Source of the DNA: Thalassovita autumnalis
GTDB taxonomy: Bacteria; Pseudomonadota; Alphaproteobacteria; Rhodobacterales; Rhodobacteraceae
Length of the DNA: 64,000 bases
Assembly: GCF_001458255.1 (NCBI RefSeq)
Contig: NZ_CYSB01000040.1
Span: 186,001-250,000 of the forward strand
Reading direction: 5' to 3'
Shown one piece after another: positions 44,248-53,303 of this stretch (position 1 is the first letter of the stretch; each line of letters starts with the position of its first letter). The notes beneath the pieces are model-generated. The model saw only the letters and a list, made by a program, of their open reading frames with translations, made no database searches and had not been told where the DNA came from. Made by a program: the position numbers and the translations under genes.

Positions 44248-46935
44248 GTGTCGATCGAGCCGAATACAAACAGAAGTGAAAAACAGCAGACTCTGCTGTC
44301 GCGTCTGCTCGGCCGCACGCCCGCCTCGGAACCACATTTCACCGAAGCCGAGCTTTACGCGACCCGCAGCAGCGGCGTGATCCGATTGATCGGCAACCCA
44401 CTGTTGCTTGCCGTCCTGGCAGTGATCAGCTTCGTTTTGATGACCTTCCTTACCTCACAGGTGGTGAAAGACGTCCGTCAGCTGCGCGAATCCACCATCG
44501 AAGACATCGAATGGTCGCTGAACGAGGCTGAGGTTGAGTTTGTCTCTTACCAATATGCGCTGCGGCAGGCGTTGCACGGATCGTCTAAATCCTTTGTCAC
44601 GCTGCGGCGCGAATTCGATATCCTGCAAAACCGCATCGATGATCTGCGCCTCGGCGCGCTTTATGAACCGCTGCGTGCGGTGACCGGATTCGAAGACGCG
44701 ATCAATGAAGTCGCCCGCCATCTGGAGTTTTCGCTGCCCGCGCTTCGCAGCCCGGACCAGATTCTGGCCGCCTCCCTCGTTCGGATGGAAGAACACGCCA
44801 TTTCCATGGCCCCCCATATGCGGGCGATGGCTGCAGCGGGTCAGGCCAATTTGGATGTGTTGCTGGACCGTCATCAGCTGGCGCTTTCGACCACGTTGAA
44901 GGTGATGGGCGGCTTCGGCTTCCTGTTGATGTCTTCACTTGGGCTGCTGGCCTTTTACTTCAACCGCCTGCGCCGTCAGTCCGAGGCCCGGCGCCGATCG
45001 CTGATCGCCGCGGGCAAACGGACCCGTGCGGTGCTGTCCAGTTCACTTGATGCGGTGATCGTCTGCGACGCCACCGGTGTCATCCAGGAGTTTAACAAAG
45101 CAGCCGTAGAAACCTTCGGCTATTCCCGTGAAGAGGCATTGGGCCAAACCGTCGGGGCGCTGTTGGTGCCGGCAGAACAGCTGGACGCACACAATCGCGG
45201 CATGAACCGCGTCAAACACGGTGGCGGTTTCCACATGGTCGGCAAAGGCCGTGTGCGTATGGAAGCCAAACGCGCCGATGGCAGCCTGTTCCCGATAGAA
45301 ATGGCGCTGCAGAAAAGCGAAAGTCAGGGCCAGCGGCTCTACATCGCCTTTGCCCGCGATATCTCTTACCGCGTCCGCGCTGAACGTGAGCTGATCGAAG
45401 CCCGCGATCAGGCCCGCGCAGGGGAAAAGGCCAAATCCCGGTTCTTGGCCGTCATGAGCCATGAAATTCGCACCCCTATGAACGGCATGCTGGGCAATAT
45501 GTCCTTGCTTCGCGAAACTGCCCTGACCTCCGAACAGGAGGGGTATCTGGGCAAGATGGAAACCTCGGGCGAACTGCTGCTCAGCCACGTCAACGACGTG
45601 CTGGACATTGCCCGCTATGAGGATGGCAAACCTGTTGTGCGCTATCGCCCCACGCGCCTGCGTGAAGTGATCGACAGTGCCGTCGACAGCATGCGCGCCT
45701 CAGCCGAGGAACGGGGCAATTCGCTGACGCTGATCTATTCCGGTCCCAAACGGGGCTGGGTCCACAGCGATCCCGGCCGCATTCAACAGATCCTGCTGAA
45801 CCTCTTGTCCAATGCGATCAAGTTCACCGACAATGGCTCCATCATCGTCGATGCGCGCTGCAAGACCGGTTCAGACCAGGTGGAGATCCACGTCAAAGAC
45901 GACGGCATCGGCATTGCTGAACCAGATCTGGATCGCGTGTTTGAGGATTTCTTCACCCAGGATGACAGTTTTGCCCGCAAGACCGAAGGCACCGGTCTGG
46001 GCCTTGGCATTGTGCGCCGGATTGCCGATGCCATGGGCGGCGATATCAGCGTGACCAGCACATTGGGCGAAGGGGCAACCTTCTCCCTGCGGCTGCCGAT
46101 CCCGGCCTCCGAGCCGCCCGAAGACGCAGAACCGCCTGCCGCCAAGATGGCAGACGCTGTAGAACAGAACACCACCGACATGCTGAAGGTGCTGGTTGTT
46201 GAAGACAATCAGATCAACCGTGATGTCGTGCGCGCCATGCTGACCCGTGAAGGTCACATCGTGGAGGAAGCGCACGACGGCCAATCCGGCGTCGAAAAGG
46301 CCAGCGAAAAAGAGTTTGACCTGATCCTCATGGACATCTCAATGCCGGTGCTGGACGGGCGCGAAGCCACGCGTAAAATCCGCGCGGGCAAAGGGGCCTC
46401 TGCCAAAAGCCCGATCGTGGCACTGACCGCTCATGTGCTGCCGGAAAACGTCAGCGAATTCCTCGGCCTCGGTATGCAGGATGTGCTGCCAAAGCCGCTG
46501 CTGCGACCGGATCTGCAACGCATCATTCGCGATCATGCGCAAGCCGCCAATCGCGATTCCTGCCCAACCTCCATCCGCGTCAACCAGATGCGCCAATTTG
46601 TGGACATGGGCGTCAACAAGGCCCTCCGCGAAAGCGTCGGCGAAGCCTATGACATGCTGCTGGCGCAGATGAGCACTGAGTTGCAGGAGCTGCTGACATG
46701 GTTGCAGTCCGGCCCACAAGCCCTCGATGAGGTTGGGGAACGCTGCCATAAATACGCCTCCAGCGCCGCGGTCTTTGGCGCCCTGCCTTTGCAAAAGCTG
46801 CTGATTGATCTGGAACATGCCGCCAAAGGTGGCGATGAGGTCGAAGTGGCCCGGCGCCTCGAAGGGCTGCCTGAGATGATGCACGACAGCCTCGGCCAAT
46901 TGCAGGGCTTGCGACCGACCGAACTGCGCGTCTGA
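44248..46935 (+). CDS. Membrane hybrid histidine kinase with receiver and HPt domains
   Basis: 895 residues. Two transmembrane helices (about 47-70 and 215-238) bracket a helical periplasmic sensor. A PAS domain follows (about 260-375: SLDAVIVCDATGVIQEFNKAAVETFGYSREEALG), then HisKA with His405 (AVMSHEIRTPMNGMLGN), HATPase (LLNLLSNAIKFT, DDGIGI, GTGLGLGI), a receiver with Asp696 (LILMDISMPVLDG) and an HPt domain with His834 (CHKYASSAAVFG). All phosphorelay residues are present, so it is an ArcB/BarA-like four-step relay with an unknown output regulator. GTG start with a poor ribosome site. The 260-bp region in front shows no gene. Confidence 0.92.
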   Translation: MSIEPNTNRSEKQQTLLSRLLGRTPASEPHFTEAELYATRSSGVIRLIGNPLLLAVLAVISFVLMTFLTSQVVKDVRQLRESTIEDIEWSLNEAEVEFVSYQYALRQALHGSSKSFVTLRREFDILQNRIDDLRLGALYEPLRAVTGFEDAINEVARHLEFSLPALRSPDQILAASLVRMEEHAISMAPHMRAMAAAGQANLDVLLDRHQLALSTTLKVMGGFGFLLMSSLGLLAFYFNRLRRQSEARRRSLIAAGKRTRAVLSSSLDAVIVCDATGVIQEFNKAAVETFGYSREEALGQTVGALLVPAEQLDAHNRGMNRVKHGGGFHMVGKGRVRMEAKRADGSLFPIEMALQKSESQGQRLYIAFARDISYRVRAERELIEARDQARAGEKAKSRFLAVMSHEIRTPMNGMLGNMSLLRETALTSEQEGYLGKMETSGELLLSHVNDVLDIARYEDGKPVVRYRPTRLREVIDSAVDSMRASAEERGNSLTLIYSGPKRGWVHSDPGRIQQILLNLLSNAIKFTDNGSIIVDARCKTGSDQVEIHVKDDGIGIAEPDLDRVFEDFFTQDDSFARKTEGTGLGLGIVRRIADAMGGDISVTSTLGEGATFSLRLPIPASEPPEDAEPPAAKMADAVEQNTTDMLKVLVVEDNQINRDVVRAMLTREGHIVEEAHDGQSGVEKASEKEFDLILMDISMPVLDGREATRKIRAGKGASAKSPIVALTAHVLPENVSEFLGLGMQDVLPKPLLRPDLQRIIRDHAQAANRDSCPTSIRVNQMRQFVDMGVNKALRESVGEAYDMLLAQMSTELQELLTWLQSGPQALDEVGERCHKYASSAAVFGALPLQKLLIDLEHAAKGGDEVEVARRLEGLPEMMHDSLGQLQGLRPTELRV

Positions 46936-47072
46936 TCCACAATCTGACGCGACAGCACCCCTGCGCGGCAGTGGCGCAACGTTCTGCTTTTCATCACACA
47001 ACCAACAGATTGCGGGCTTGGATTGGCCGCCCCTCAACCCTATAAGCGGCGCGACAGCTTGAGGAGGCCCAC

Positions 47073-47660
47073 ATGCGGACCGCAACCATCACCCGCCAGA
47101 CCGCCGAAACCGAAATCTCGGTCGAGATCAATCTTGACGGAACCGGTCGTTACGACAACCAGACCGGCGTCGGCTTCTTCGATCACATGCTGGACCAGCT
47201 GTCGCGTCACTCGCTGATTGACATGACCATCCGTGCCAAAGGCGATTATCACATCGATGATCACCACACGGTGGAGGACACCGGCATCGCGCTGGGTCAG
47301 GCGCTGACTGCCGCTCTGGGTGACAAGAAAGGTATCAACCGCTACGGCGAATGCCATCTGGCGATGGATGATGCCCAGGTGCGCTGTGCGCTGGACCTGT
47401 CGGCGCGTCCCTATCTGATCTGGAATGTCACCTTTGAAGCGCAAAAGATCGGCACCTTCGACACCGAGTTGGTGCGCGAGTTCTTCCAAGGCTTCAGCAC
47501 CCACGGCGGCATCACCCTGCATGTCGATCAGATCCACGGCTTCAACGCCCACCACGTGGCCGAAGCCGCGTTTAAATCAGTGGCCCGCGCCCTGCGCACC
47601 GCTGTGGAAACCGACCCGCGCAAGGCGGATGCGATCCCTTCAACCAAAGGCGCGCTGTAA
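47073..47660 (+). CDS. hisB: Imidazoleglycerol-phosphate dehydratase
   Basis: 195 residues, monofunctional HisB. Two similar halves each carry the Mn-binding motifs: [14 protein letters not shown] and [14 protein letters not shown] in the first, [31 protein letters not shown] in the second. It is the sixth step of histidine synthesis. TTGAGGAGG precedes the ATG. First of the histidine genes in this stretch; hisH, hisA, hisF and hisE follow on the same strand, with other genes between. Confidence 0.97.
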   Translation: MRTATITRQTAETEISVEINLDGTGRYDNQTGVGFFDHMLDQLSRHSLIDMTIRAKGDYHIDDHHTVEDTGIALGQALTAALGDKKGINRYGECHLAMDDAQVRCALDLSARPYLIWNVTFEAQKIGTFDTELVREFFQGFSTHGGITLHVDQIHGFNAHHVAEAAFKSVARALRTAVETDPRKADAIPSTKGAL

Positions 47661-47685
47661 GCGTTTTAGCGGTGTAAGAATTACG

Positions 47686-47711
47686 AAAGCGCCCCACTGA
47701 GGGCGCTTTTT
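47686..47711 (+). terminator. Terminator of hisB
   Basis: AAAGCGCC and GGCGCTTT form a stem, followed by TTCATTTC on the plus strand, 25 nt after the hisB stop codon. It separates hisB from the later his genes. Confidence 0.8.
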
Positions 47712-47734
47712 CATTTCTGGTTGGCTCGACTGGC

Positions 47735-48373
47735 TTAGGTCTGCCGCTGACGTCGCAGCAACCATTCCGCCAGCAGCGCATTGGGCACCCAGCAGGCCCA
47801 GGCGACGATCACATAGCCGGTCTCAAACCCGAACCCCATCGCCAGCAGCGGCAGCTCCAACCGCAGTGTCGTCCCCGCCAGCGTCAACGCTGCCGAGCGG
47901 ATCATCCAACGGCGGTGATCGGCAATCCGGCGCAGCACCGCCAACCAGACCGCATAGCCCGTGACCGCCATCCAAAGCACCGCCAATAGGCCGAATCCCC
48001 AGGCCGCCACCGGCCCGGCGTTGGTCCCGATCGCAATCTGTAGGCCTGCGATCCCTGAAATCAGGATCGCCACCGCATAAAGCCGCCCCAGCCAACGATG
48101 CAATGCAGGCCGACGGGTGCGCAGCCGGGTCCAGAATTGGAAGGGCACAAGGATCAACGCCACAGGCGCCAGCAGAATATGCAGATAGAACGCCAGTTCC
48201 CGTGCCGGAACATGGTGCATCATATGCGGCATCGTCATCTCCACCCCCCCGATCAGAAACCGCCAGGACGCCAGTGCAATCAGCGGCGTAAACACCCAGA
48301 CCAAGGCAATCCGGGGCCATTGGGACAGGAACAAATTGGGTTTGGAAATCGGATCAAAGGAACTTGGGGTCAT
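47735..48373 (-). CDS. DUF2306-type membrane protein
   Basis: 212 residues with six or so hydrophobic helices, including LALVWVFTPLIALASWRFLIGG and HILLAPVALILVPFQFW, and an HRWLGRLYAVAILISGIAGL segment typical of DUF2306/cytochrome-b561-like membrane proteins, with His residues on the membrane face. Role unknown. Start at 48373 with AGGAGA upstream. Divergent from a TetR regulator; a tandem TetR-type operator lies between the two, so it is the probable target of that regulator. Confidence 0.75.
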   Translation of the reverse strand: MTPSSFDPISKPNLFLSQWPRIALVWVFTPLIALASWRFLIGGVEMTMPHMMHHVPARELAFYLHILLAPVALILVPFQFWTRLRTRRPALHRWLGRLYAVAILISGIAGLQIAIGTNAGPVAAWGFGLLAVLWMAVTGYAVWLAVLRRIADHRRWMIRSAALTLAGTTLRLELPLLAMGFGFETGYVIVAWACWVPNALLAEWLLRRQRQT

Positions 48374-48396
48374 CAGAGAATCTCCTATCAGGGCAA

Positions 48397-48438
48397 ACTT
48401 GACACTGTAAAGATAACACCAACTTGACGCTGTCAAGT
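48397..48438. promoter_or_regulatory. Tandem operator between the DUF2306 gene and its TetR regulator
   Basis: A perfect palindrome ACTTGAC-GCT-GTCAAGT (48422-48438) and a weaker copy ACTTGAC-ACT-GTAAAGA (48397-48413), centres 25 bp apart. They sit in the 84-bp divergent region, and the perfect one ends 19 bp before the TetR start codon. Confidence 0.75.
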
Positions 48439-48457
48439 CGTCCTGTAAATTGGCGAT

Positions 48458-49099
48458 ATGAACACGCAATCCACCGCTCACAGCAAGAAACCCCACCACC
48501 ACGGCGATCTGCGCAGGGCTTTGGTGCAGGCCGGAATTGATCTGCTGGAAGAAGGTGGATTGCCTGCGCTCACCTTACGCAAATGCGCCGCAAAGGCAGG
48601 TGTATCCCATGCTGCACCAGCCCATCATTTCAACGGGTTAGACGGGCTAAAGGCCGCCATCGCGCAAGAGGCCTTTCGACGTTTCTCGGCCTCAATGCTG
48701 ACCGCGGCTGAGGTCGGAGATCCCTCGCCGCGGGGGCGATTGAAATCGATCTGCCGTGGCTATCTGCATTTTGGTCAAACCCACCCTGCCCTGCTGCAGA
48801 TGATTTTCGGCGTCACCCCAGAAGAGATGGAAGCCGCAGATACCGACACCCCCGGTGACCATGAAAAGGGCACCAACGCCTATCAGATCCTGTCTGAGGC
48901 CTGCGCCCCTTTTGTACCCGCCGGCACGGATCCACGGATTGTGGAAATTCAGGTCTGGTCGCTGGCGCATGGCTTCACCTTGCTGGCGCTACCCGGTCGT
49001 TTCATCGAAGGAGGCGTAGATCACACGGACGCGTTGTTTGACCAAGTCATGGCGCTGTTGAACCACGTTGGTCCCACCGTCAGCCCTGCATCCCCTTGA
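48458..49099 (+). CDS. TetR-family transcriptional regulator
   Basis: 213 residues. N-terminal TetR HTH (about 15-65: RRALVQAGIDLLEEGGLPALTLRKCAAKAGVSHAAPAHHFNGLDGLKAAIA) and a C-terminal helical ligand domain of the WHG type (LKSICRGYLHFGQTHPALLQMIFG). The ligand is unknown. It is divergent from the DUF2306 membrane protein and probably represses that gene and itself through the tandem palindrome at 48397-48438. Poor ribosome site. Confidence 0.92.
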   Translation: MNTQSTAHSKKPHHHGDLRRALVQAGIDLLEEGGLPALTLRKCAAKAGVSHAAPAHHFNGLDGLKAAIAQEAFRRFSASMLTAAEVGDPSPRGRLKSICRGYLHFGQTHPALLQMIFGVTPEEMEAADTDTPGDHEKGTNAYQILSEACAPFVPAGTDPRIVEIQVWSLAHGFTLLALPGRFIEGGVDHTDALFDQVMALLNHVGPTVSPASP

Positions 49100-49153
49100 C
49101 CACAGCGCATTTTCCCGTCACTTGATCAGCGAAGCGATACGAAAGGCCCAGCG

Positions 49154-49792
49154 ATGCTGACAGTGATTGTGGATTACGAAAGTGGCAACCTGCACTCGGC
49201 CGAAAAGGCCTTTCAGCGTATGGCGCATGAAACCGGCGCGGGTGAGGTCATGGTCACGTCGGACCCTGAGGTGATCCGCACCGCTGATCGCATCCTGCTG
49301 CCCGGCGATGGCGCCTTTCCCGCTTGCCGCAAAGCCCTGTTTGACCACCGCGGCGTCTTTGAAGCCATGGAAGAGGTGGTGATCAAAGGCGGAAAACCGT
49401 TTCTTGGCATTTGTATCGGCATGCAGATGCTGGCCACCCGCGGGCTGGAATATCACGAAACCGCAGGGTTTGATTGGATCGGCGGTGAGGTGGATAAAAT
49501 CACCCCAGCGGATCCGTCGCTGAAGGTGCCGCACATGGGCTGGAACGATTTGGTGATCGACACGCCGCATCCGGTGTTTGAGGGGATCAAAACCGGCGAT
49601 CACGCCTATTTCGTGCACAGCTACCACATGAAGGTCTCAGACCCCGCCACCCTGCTGGCACATGTGGATTATGCCGGCCCGATCACCGCCATTGTCGGCC
49701 GCGACAATCTGTTGGGCATGCAGTTCCACCCAGAAAAAAGCCAGAAAACCGGTCTGCGCCTGATTGCAAACTTCCTGACCTGGAAACCGTAA
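49154..49792 (+). CDS. hisH: Imidazole glycerol phosphate synthase, glutaminase subunit
   Basis: 212 residues, class I glutamine amidotransferase. Nucleophile Cys in FLGICIGMQMLATRG, and the His-Glu pair in GMQFHPEKSQKTGLRL; oxyanion-strand region LPGDGAFP. It makes ammonia for HisF. AAAGG is upstream of the ATG. It stands apart from hisF (53304), so the two subunits of one enzyme are expressed from separate positions in the cluster. Confidence 0.97.
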   Translation: MLTVIVDYESGNLHSAEKAFQRMAHETGAGEVMVTSDPEVIRTADRILLPGDGAFPACRKALFDHRGVFEAMEEVVIKGGKPFLGICIGMQMLATRGLEYHETAGFDWIGGEVDKITPADPSLKVPHMGWNDLVIDTPHPVFEGIKTGDHAYFVHSYHMKVSDPATLLAHVDYAGPITAIVGRDNLLGMQFHPEKSQKTGLRLIANFLTWKP

Positions 49793-49821
49793 GCGGGCTC
49801 AGCCCCCTCAGTCCAAGCCCC

Positions 49822-50352
49822 TCAGTCCAAAAGATCCAGCGCCGCGTCTGCGCGGGCGCTGAGGTCCAGCGCGTCCATAACCAGCACCCCTTCATAAAGG
49901 GTCAGGATCGCGCTGGCTTGCGACGGATCCGGCAGGCGTTTTTGCAGCCAGCCTTCAAACAGATCTGACAACACATGCCCGGCCTGTCGGTGCGGCCCAT
50001 CGGCCTGCGCAGCGACCGAGAGGATATCAAACCACAGCCGCATATATCCCTGCCCCAGATCGCTTTGCATCAGGGCGCGCACCTCCTCGACAACCGCCAC
50101 CGCAGTCTCCGCCCGGCCTGAGGGCAGGGCCTCATCCAGATGGCTGGTGAGCGCCTGCGCCAAATGCAGCAACAGGGCTGAGATCACCCCATCTTTGCTG
50201 CCGAAATGGTAAATCAACATGCGATCACTGGTGCCCGCTGCCCGGGCTAGGGGCCGCAGGCTGGCATCGCGCAGCCCCTCGCGCAGGACATGTTCGGCCA
50301 TTGCCTGCAACCAAGCGCGGCGTTTGGGATCAAAGGTCATTTGCTCTTTCAT
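49822..50352 (-). CDS. TetR-family transcriptional regulator
   Basis: 176 residues. TetR-type HTH (RAWLQAMAEHVLREGLRDASLRPLARAAGTSDRMLIYHFGSKDGVISALL) and a short helical effector domain. Two possible starts: ATG at 50352, or at 50340 with AAAGAG upstream. The operator begins three bases upstream of 50352, so the protein very likely represses itself and the divergent membrane protein gene at 50406. Confidence 0.9.
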   Translation of the reverse strand: MKEQMTFDPKRRAWLQAMAEHVLREGLRDASLRPLARAAGTSDRMLIYHFGSKDGVISALLLHLAQALTSHLDEALPSGRAETAVAVVEEVRALMQSDLGQGYMRLWFDILSVAAQADGPHRQAGHVLSDLFEGWLQKRLPDPSQASAILTLYEGVLVMDALDLSARADAALDLLD

Positions 50353-50354
50353 CT

Positions 50355-50396
50355 TGTAGCATCTGCTACAGTTTGCTTAGCGTAGCAAGCGCTACA
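50355..50396. promoter_or_regulatory. Tandem TetR operator
   Basis: TGTAGC-ATCT-GCTACA (50355-50370, perfect) and CGTAGC-AAGC-GCTACA (50381-50396, one mismatch), centres 26 bp apart. They fill the 53-bp gap between the regulator and the divergent membrane protein gene. Confidence 0.8.
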
Positions 50397-50405
50397 GAAT
50401 CACAA

Positions 50406-50801
50406 ATGAGACTTTACATGCTGCTTTTTATCTCAAGCTTTGCCTCCGCCATTGTCATCGCAACCGCGCTTTTCACCGCCCTCGTTGACCGGCCAACCGG
50501 GCTGCGCAGCTGGCTGCTGCCTGCCGCAACCTCCGCCGTGTTCCTGGCTGGATCGCTTGTTGCGGTCTGGGTCGAAGGCCCGATCGGCTTTGTCAAGGAT
50601 ATGGATGCCTCGCTTTGGGCGGTACAAATCTGGGTGGATTTGATGCTGGGCTTTGCCGTCGCCTTCACCGCCATGCTGCCCGAGGCGCGGCGTCAGGGCA
50701 TGGCACCGTTTCGCTGGGCGCTGCTGCTCTGTGTCTCGGGGGCAATTGGCTTGCTGGCGATGCAGGCGCGGGTGCTTTATCTGCGGGCGCGGGTCAGCTA
50801 A
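50406..50801 (+). CDS. Hypothetical four-helix membrane protein under TetR control
   Basis: 131 residues with four hydrophobic helices (about 3-22, 33-55, 70-92 and 103-123). Short loops carry few charges. I do not recognise a family, although size and topology recall small DUF2834-like proteins. The gene begins nine bases after the TetR operator and has almost no room for a leader, so its start codon is close to the transcription start. Converges on a DUF2147 gene. Confidence 0.7.
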   Translation: MRLYMLLFISSFASAIVIATALFTALVDRPTGLRSWLLPAATSAVFLAGSLVAVWVEGPIGFVKDMDASLWAVQIWVDLMLGFAVAFTAMLPEARRQGMAPFRWALLLCVSGAIGLLAMQARVLYLRARVS

Positions 50802-50804
50802 GCG

Positions 50805-51188
50805 TCAGCGCAGCCGTTTCCAGACCTGTTTTCGGCACATCACCTTGCTGCAGCCGGAAAAGGTCAAACGATCGCCACTGACCTGCGCCTCCCCCCGGAT
50901 TTTCAGGTTCAGAAGCGGTACCCAACCAACGCCCGCATAGGCCCCGTCGCCCTGCGGGCGCATATCCCAGAACAGATCTTTGCCCAGGTTTTTATGGTCA
51001 ATGGCATTGCCAGCCTTGGCGCGCACCTCAACGATTTTGCCGCAGTAACCCTGACCACAGGCGCGCACCTTCACATGCGCCACCTGGCCTTTGCCATCCG
51101 CCGGCGTCAGCCAAAGCCCCATCAATGGATCCGCCGCCACCAGTTGCGGCCACATCATCAAGAAAACGATCAAAAAAAAACGCAGCAT
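50805..51188 (-). CDS. DUF2147 secreted protein, paralog A
   Basis: 127 residues. Signal peptide MLRFFLIVFLMMWPQLVAA, then a DUF2147 beta domain: DPLMGLWLTPADGKGQVAHVKV, YCGKIVEV, DHKNLGKDLFWDMRPQGDGAYAGVGW, and a C-terminal GCSKVMCRKQVWKR. Probably a lipocalin-like periplasmic protein; the function of the family is unknown. Two Cys pairs could form disulfides. GGAGG precedes the ATG. It follows its paralog at 51264 on the same strand. Confidence 0.82.
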   Translation of the reverse strand: MLRFFLIVFLMMWPQLVAADPLMGLWLTPADGKGQVAHVKVRACGQGYCGKIVEVRAKAGNAIDHKNLGKDLFWDMRPQGDGAYAGVGWVPLLNLKIRGEAQVSGDRLTFSGCSKVMCRKQVWKRLR

Positions 51189-51263
51189 CCCGGCCTCCTC
51201 GCCCAGATGCTGCGCAGTGTAGCATAGATCGGTGAAAAATTGGTAAACGCGGGGAAATCCCGC

Positions 51264-51647
51264 TTACTTCACCCGGCTCCAGGTCTGTTTTTTACAAATC
51301 GGCCCAACACAGCCTGACACCTTCAGCGTGTCACCAGACAGGGACATTTTCGATTTGTAGATCTTGCCGGTCGAGGGCTGCCAGATTTTGCCGCCCTTGT
51401 AGGATCCGCCACCGCGGGATTCCATATCCCAGACCAGCTGTTTTCCGATGTTGTCCGACTGCCATTCGCCGTCCGAATTAAAGGTTCGGCTGATCACCCC
51501 GCAGAGCGCCGCCCCACAGGTGGAGAAGGTCACATGCGCATAGTTGCCATCATCAACCTGGGTTTTCCAAACCCCCAGCACCGGATCCGCCATTGCGCCC
51601 GCAGCGCCTGCAACGGTTAGTGCGGCTGCCAAAATCAGCTTCTTCAT
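51264..51647 (-). CDS. DUF2147 secreted protein, paralog B
   Basis: 127 residues. Signal peptide MKKLILAAALTVAGAAGAMA, then DPVLGVWKTQVDDGNYAHVTF, AALCGVISR, DNIGKQLVWDM and a C-terminal SGCVGPICKKQTWSRVK. It shares fold and Cys spacing with the protein at 50805 at low identity, so the pair is an old tandem duplication. Start at 51647 with GGGAGGAC upstream. Divergent from hisA. Function unknown. Confidence 0.82.
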   Translation of the reverse strand: MKKLILAAALTVAGAAGAMADPVLGVWKTQVDDGNYAHVTFSTCGAALCGVISRTFNSDGEWQSDNIGKQLVWDMESRGGGSYKGGKIWQPSTGKIYKSKMSLSGDTLKVSGCVGPICKKQTWSRVK

Positions 51648-51792
51648 CTCTAGTCCTCCCATATCTGCCCCGATCCTGACCTGTTCGCCCGCATTCGATC
51701 AAGCATGACATCGGGGCAAGTTGCATTTCGCGGCCCTTGCGTGCACAAGGCCAGACAAGACCTATAGGACGTTTTTTGGAAAGGACCGCCAG

Positions 51793-52515
51793 ATGATCCT
51801 CTACCCCGCCATTGACCTGAAAGACGGCAACGCCGTACGCCTCTATAAGGGCGAAATGGATCAGGCCACTGTCTTCAACGACAACCCCGCCGCCCAGGCG
51901 CTGGAGTTTGTTGAGGCGGGCTGCGAATGGCTGCATCTGGTGGATCTGAACGGCGCATTTGCAGGTGAACCTGTCAACGCCGCGCCGGTTGAGGAAATCC
52001 TGAAACAGTGCAAAGTGCCCGCACAGCTGGGTGGCGGCATCCGCGATATGGCCACCATCGAACGCTGGCTCGACAAAGGCCTGCAGCGGGTGATCCTGGG
52101 GACCGTCGCCGTGGAAAACCCCGATCTGGTGCGCGAAGCGGCCAAGGCCTTCCCCGGTCACGTCGCCGTCGGCATCGATGCCCGCAACGGTCGCGTGGCC
52201 ACGAAAGGCTGGGCCGAGGAAACCGACGTGATGGTCACCGATCTGGCAAAATCCTTTGAAGACGCCGGCGTTGCCGCGATCATCTACACTGACATCAACC
52301 GCGATGGCGCCATGCAAGGCCCCAATGTCGAAGCCACCGCAGATCTGGCCAACGCGGTCTCAATCCCGGTGATTGCCTCGGGCGGTGTCAGCTCGCTGGA
52401 TGATCTGCGCAACCTCAAATCCTGCGGCGCACCGCTGAACGGTGCGATCTCTGGCCGGGCGCTCTACGATGGCGCCATCGATCTGGCCGAAGCACTCTCG
52501 GTCCTGAAAGCCTGA
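51793..52515 (+). CDS. hisA: ProFAR isomerase
   Basis: 240 residues, a half-barrel duplicated TIM fold. N-terminal catalytic Asp in [21 protein letters not shown], second Asp in [16 protein letters not shown], phosphate sites GGGIRDM and ASGGVSS. It isomerises the aminoaldose ProFAR in step four of histidine synthesis. GGAAAGGA lies before the ATG at 51793. A copy of the dispersed repeat follows its stop codon. Confidence 0.97.
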   Translation: MILYPAIDLKDGNAVRLYKGEMDQATVFNDNPAAQALEFVEAGCEWLHLVDLNGAFAGEPVNAAPVEEILKQCKVPAQLGGGIRDMATIERWLDKGLQRVILGTVAVENPDLVREAAKAFPGHVAVGIDARNGRVATKGWAEETDVMVTDLAKSFEDAGVAAIIYTDINRDGAMQGPNVEATADLANAVSIPVIASGGVSSLDDLRNLKSCGAPLNGAISGRALYDGAIDLAEALSVLKA

Positions 52516-52519
52516 TCGC

Positions 52520-52541
52520 TTTCAACGGTCCACAAATACTC
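52520..52541 (+). repeat. Dispersed 22-nt repeat, copy 5
   Basis: TTTCAACGGTC followed by CACAAATACTC, starting five bases after the hisA stop codon. A G/C-rich run (about 52543-52580) with GGGGGCAACGCCCCC, a small hairpin, follows. Confidence 0.6.
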
Positions 52542-52711
52542 TGGGGGAGGCGCATAGCGCCGGGGGCAACGCCCCCGCCCCCATACCTGTCCTACTCAAC
52601 CACAACAGGCCTGCGCAGATTGACGCAGCGCGACAGCAGGCCGCGTGGTCTGTGCCTCCGCGATATGATCCCCTCACCTCAGCGCAACAGAGGATCAAAG
52701 GAGGCGTCGCC

Positions 52712-53197
52712 ATGCCTGCCTCACGTATCAGATCGGACATCACATCCGACAAGCTCCCCCCGCACTCACATCTGTGGACCCATCACAGCGACGGTGATTT
52801 TCTCGATTGCTACAGCTGTACCTCCAACCTCCCCCCACAGGAGGCTGTGCAACTGGCGTTGACCATGCCCGGCTGGGCCGAGGCGCTTCTGAAGCTACGC
52901 AATGTTCTGGTGAAACCGCTGGGCCTGAAAACCGAGGTCGATGATCGCGACGCTGGTGATGCGATTTTCCCGATCACCTATGAGAGCGACAGTGAGTTGC
53001 TGATGGGCACCAACGATCGCCACCTCGATTTCCGCATTGCGATGATGCAGCATGAGGGACGTGTTTACATGTCAACCTGGGTGCATCCGCACAACCTGCT
53101 GGGCCGCGCCTATCTGCAGGTGGTGATGCCGTTCCATGTGTTGATCTGCCGAAGCTCAATCAAACGGGTCGCCGCTGAGGGGCTGGCAACGGCCTGA
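52712..53197 (+). CDS. DUF2867 protein
   Basis: 161 residues. DUF2867 pattern: [45 protein letters not shown] and [22 protein letters not shown]. The family has an SRPBCC-like fold and probably binds a hydrophobic ligand; no reaction is known. Cytoplasmic. A perfect AAAGGAGG is upstream of the ATG at 52712. It lies between hisA and hisF and may share their transcript, but no link to histidine is evident. Confidence 0.82.
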   Translation: MPASRIRSDITSDKLPPHSHLWTHHSDGDFLDCYSCTSNLPPQEAVQLALTMPGWAEALLKLRNVLVKPLGLKTEVDDRDAGDAIFPITYESDSELLMGTNDRHLDFRIAMMQHEGRVYMSTWVHPHNLLGRAYLQVVMPFHVLICRSSIKRVAAEGLATA

Positions 53198-53303
53198 GCC
53201 AACGCCGCACCCGCATTCCCGGCAGCATCCCCGATTGCATCCTTGGCCCCTGCCCCTTAAGGATTGGGCTGACGCGCCAAGGAGCGCAATAGAGGACGCC
53301 AAC

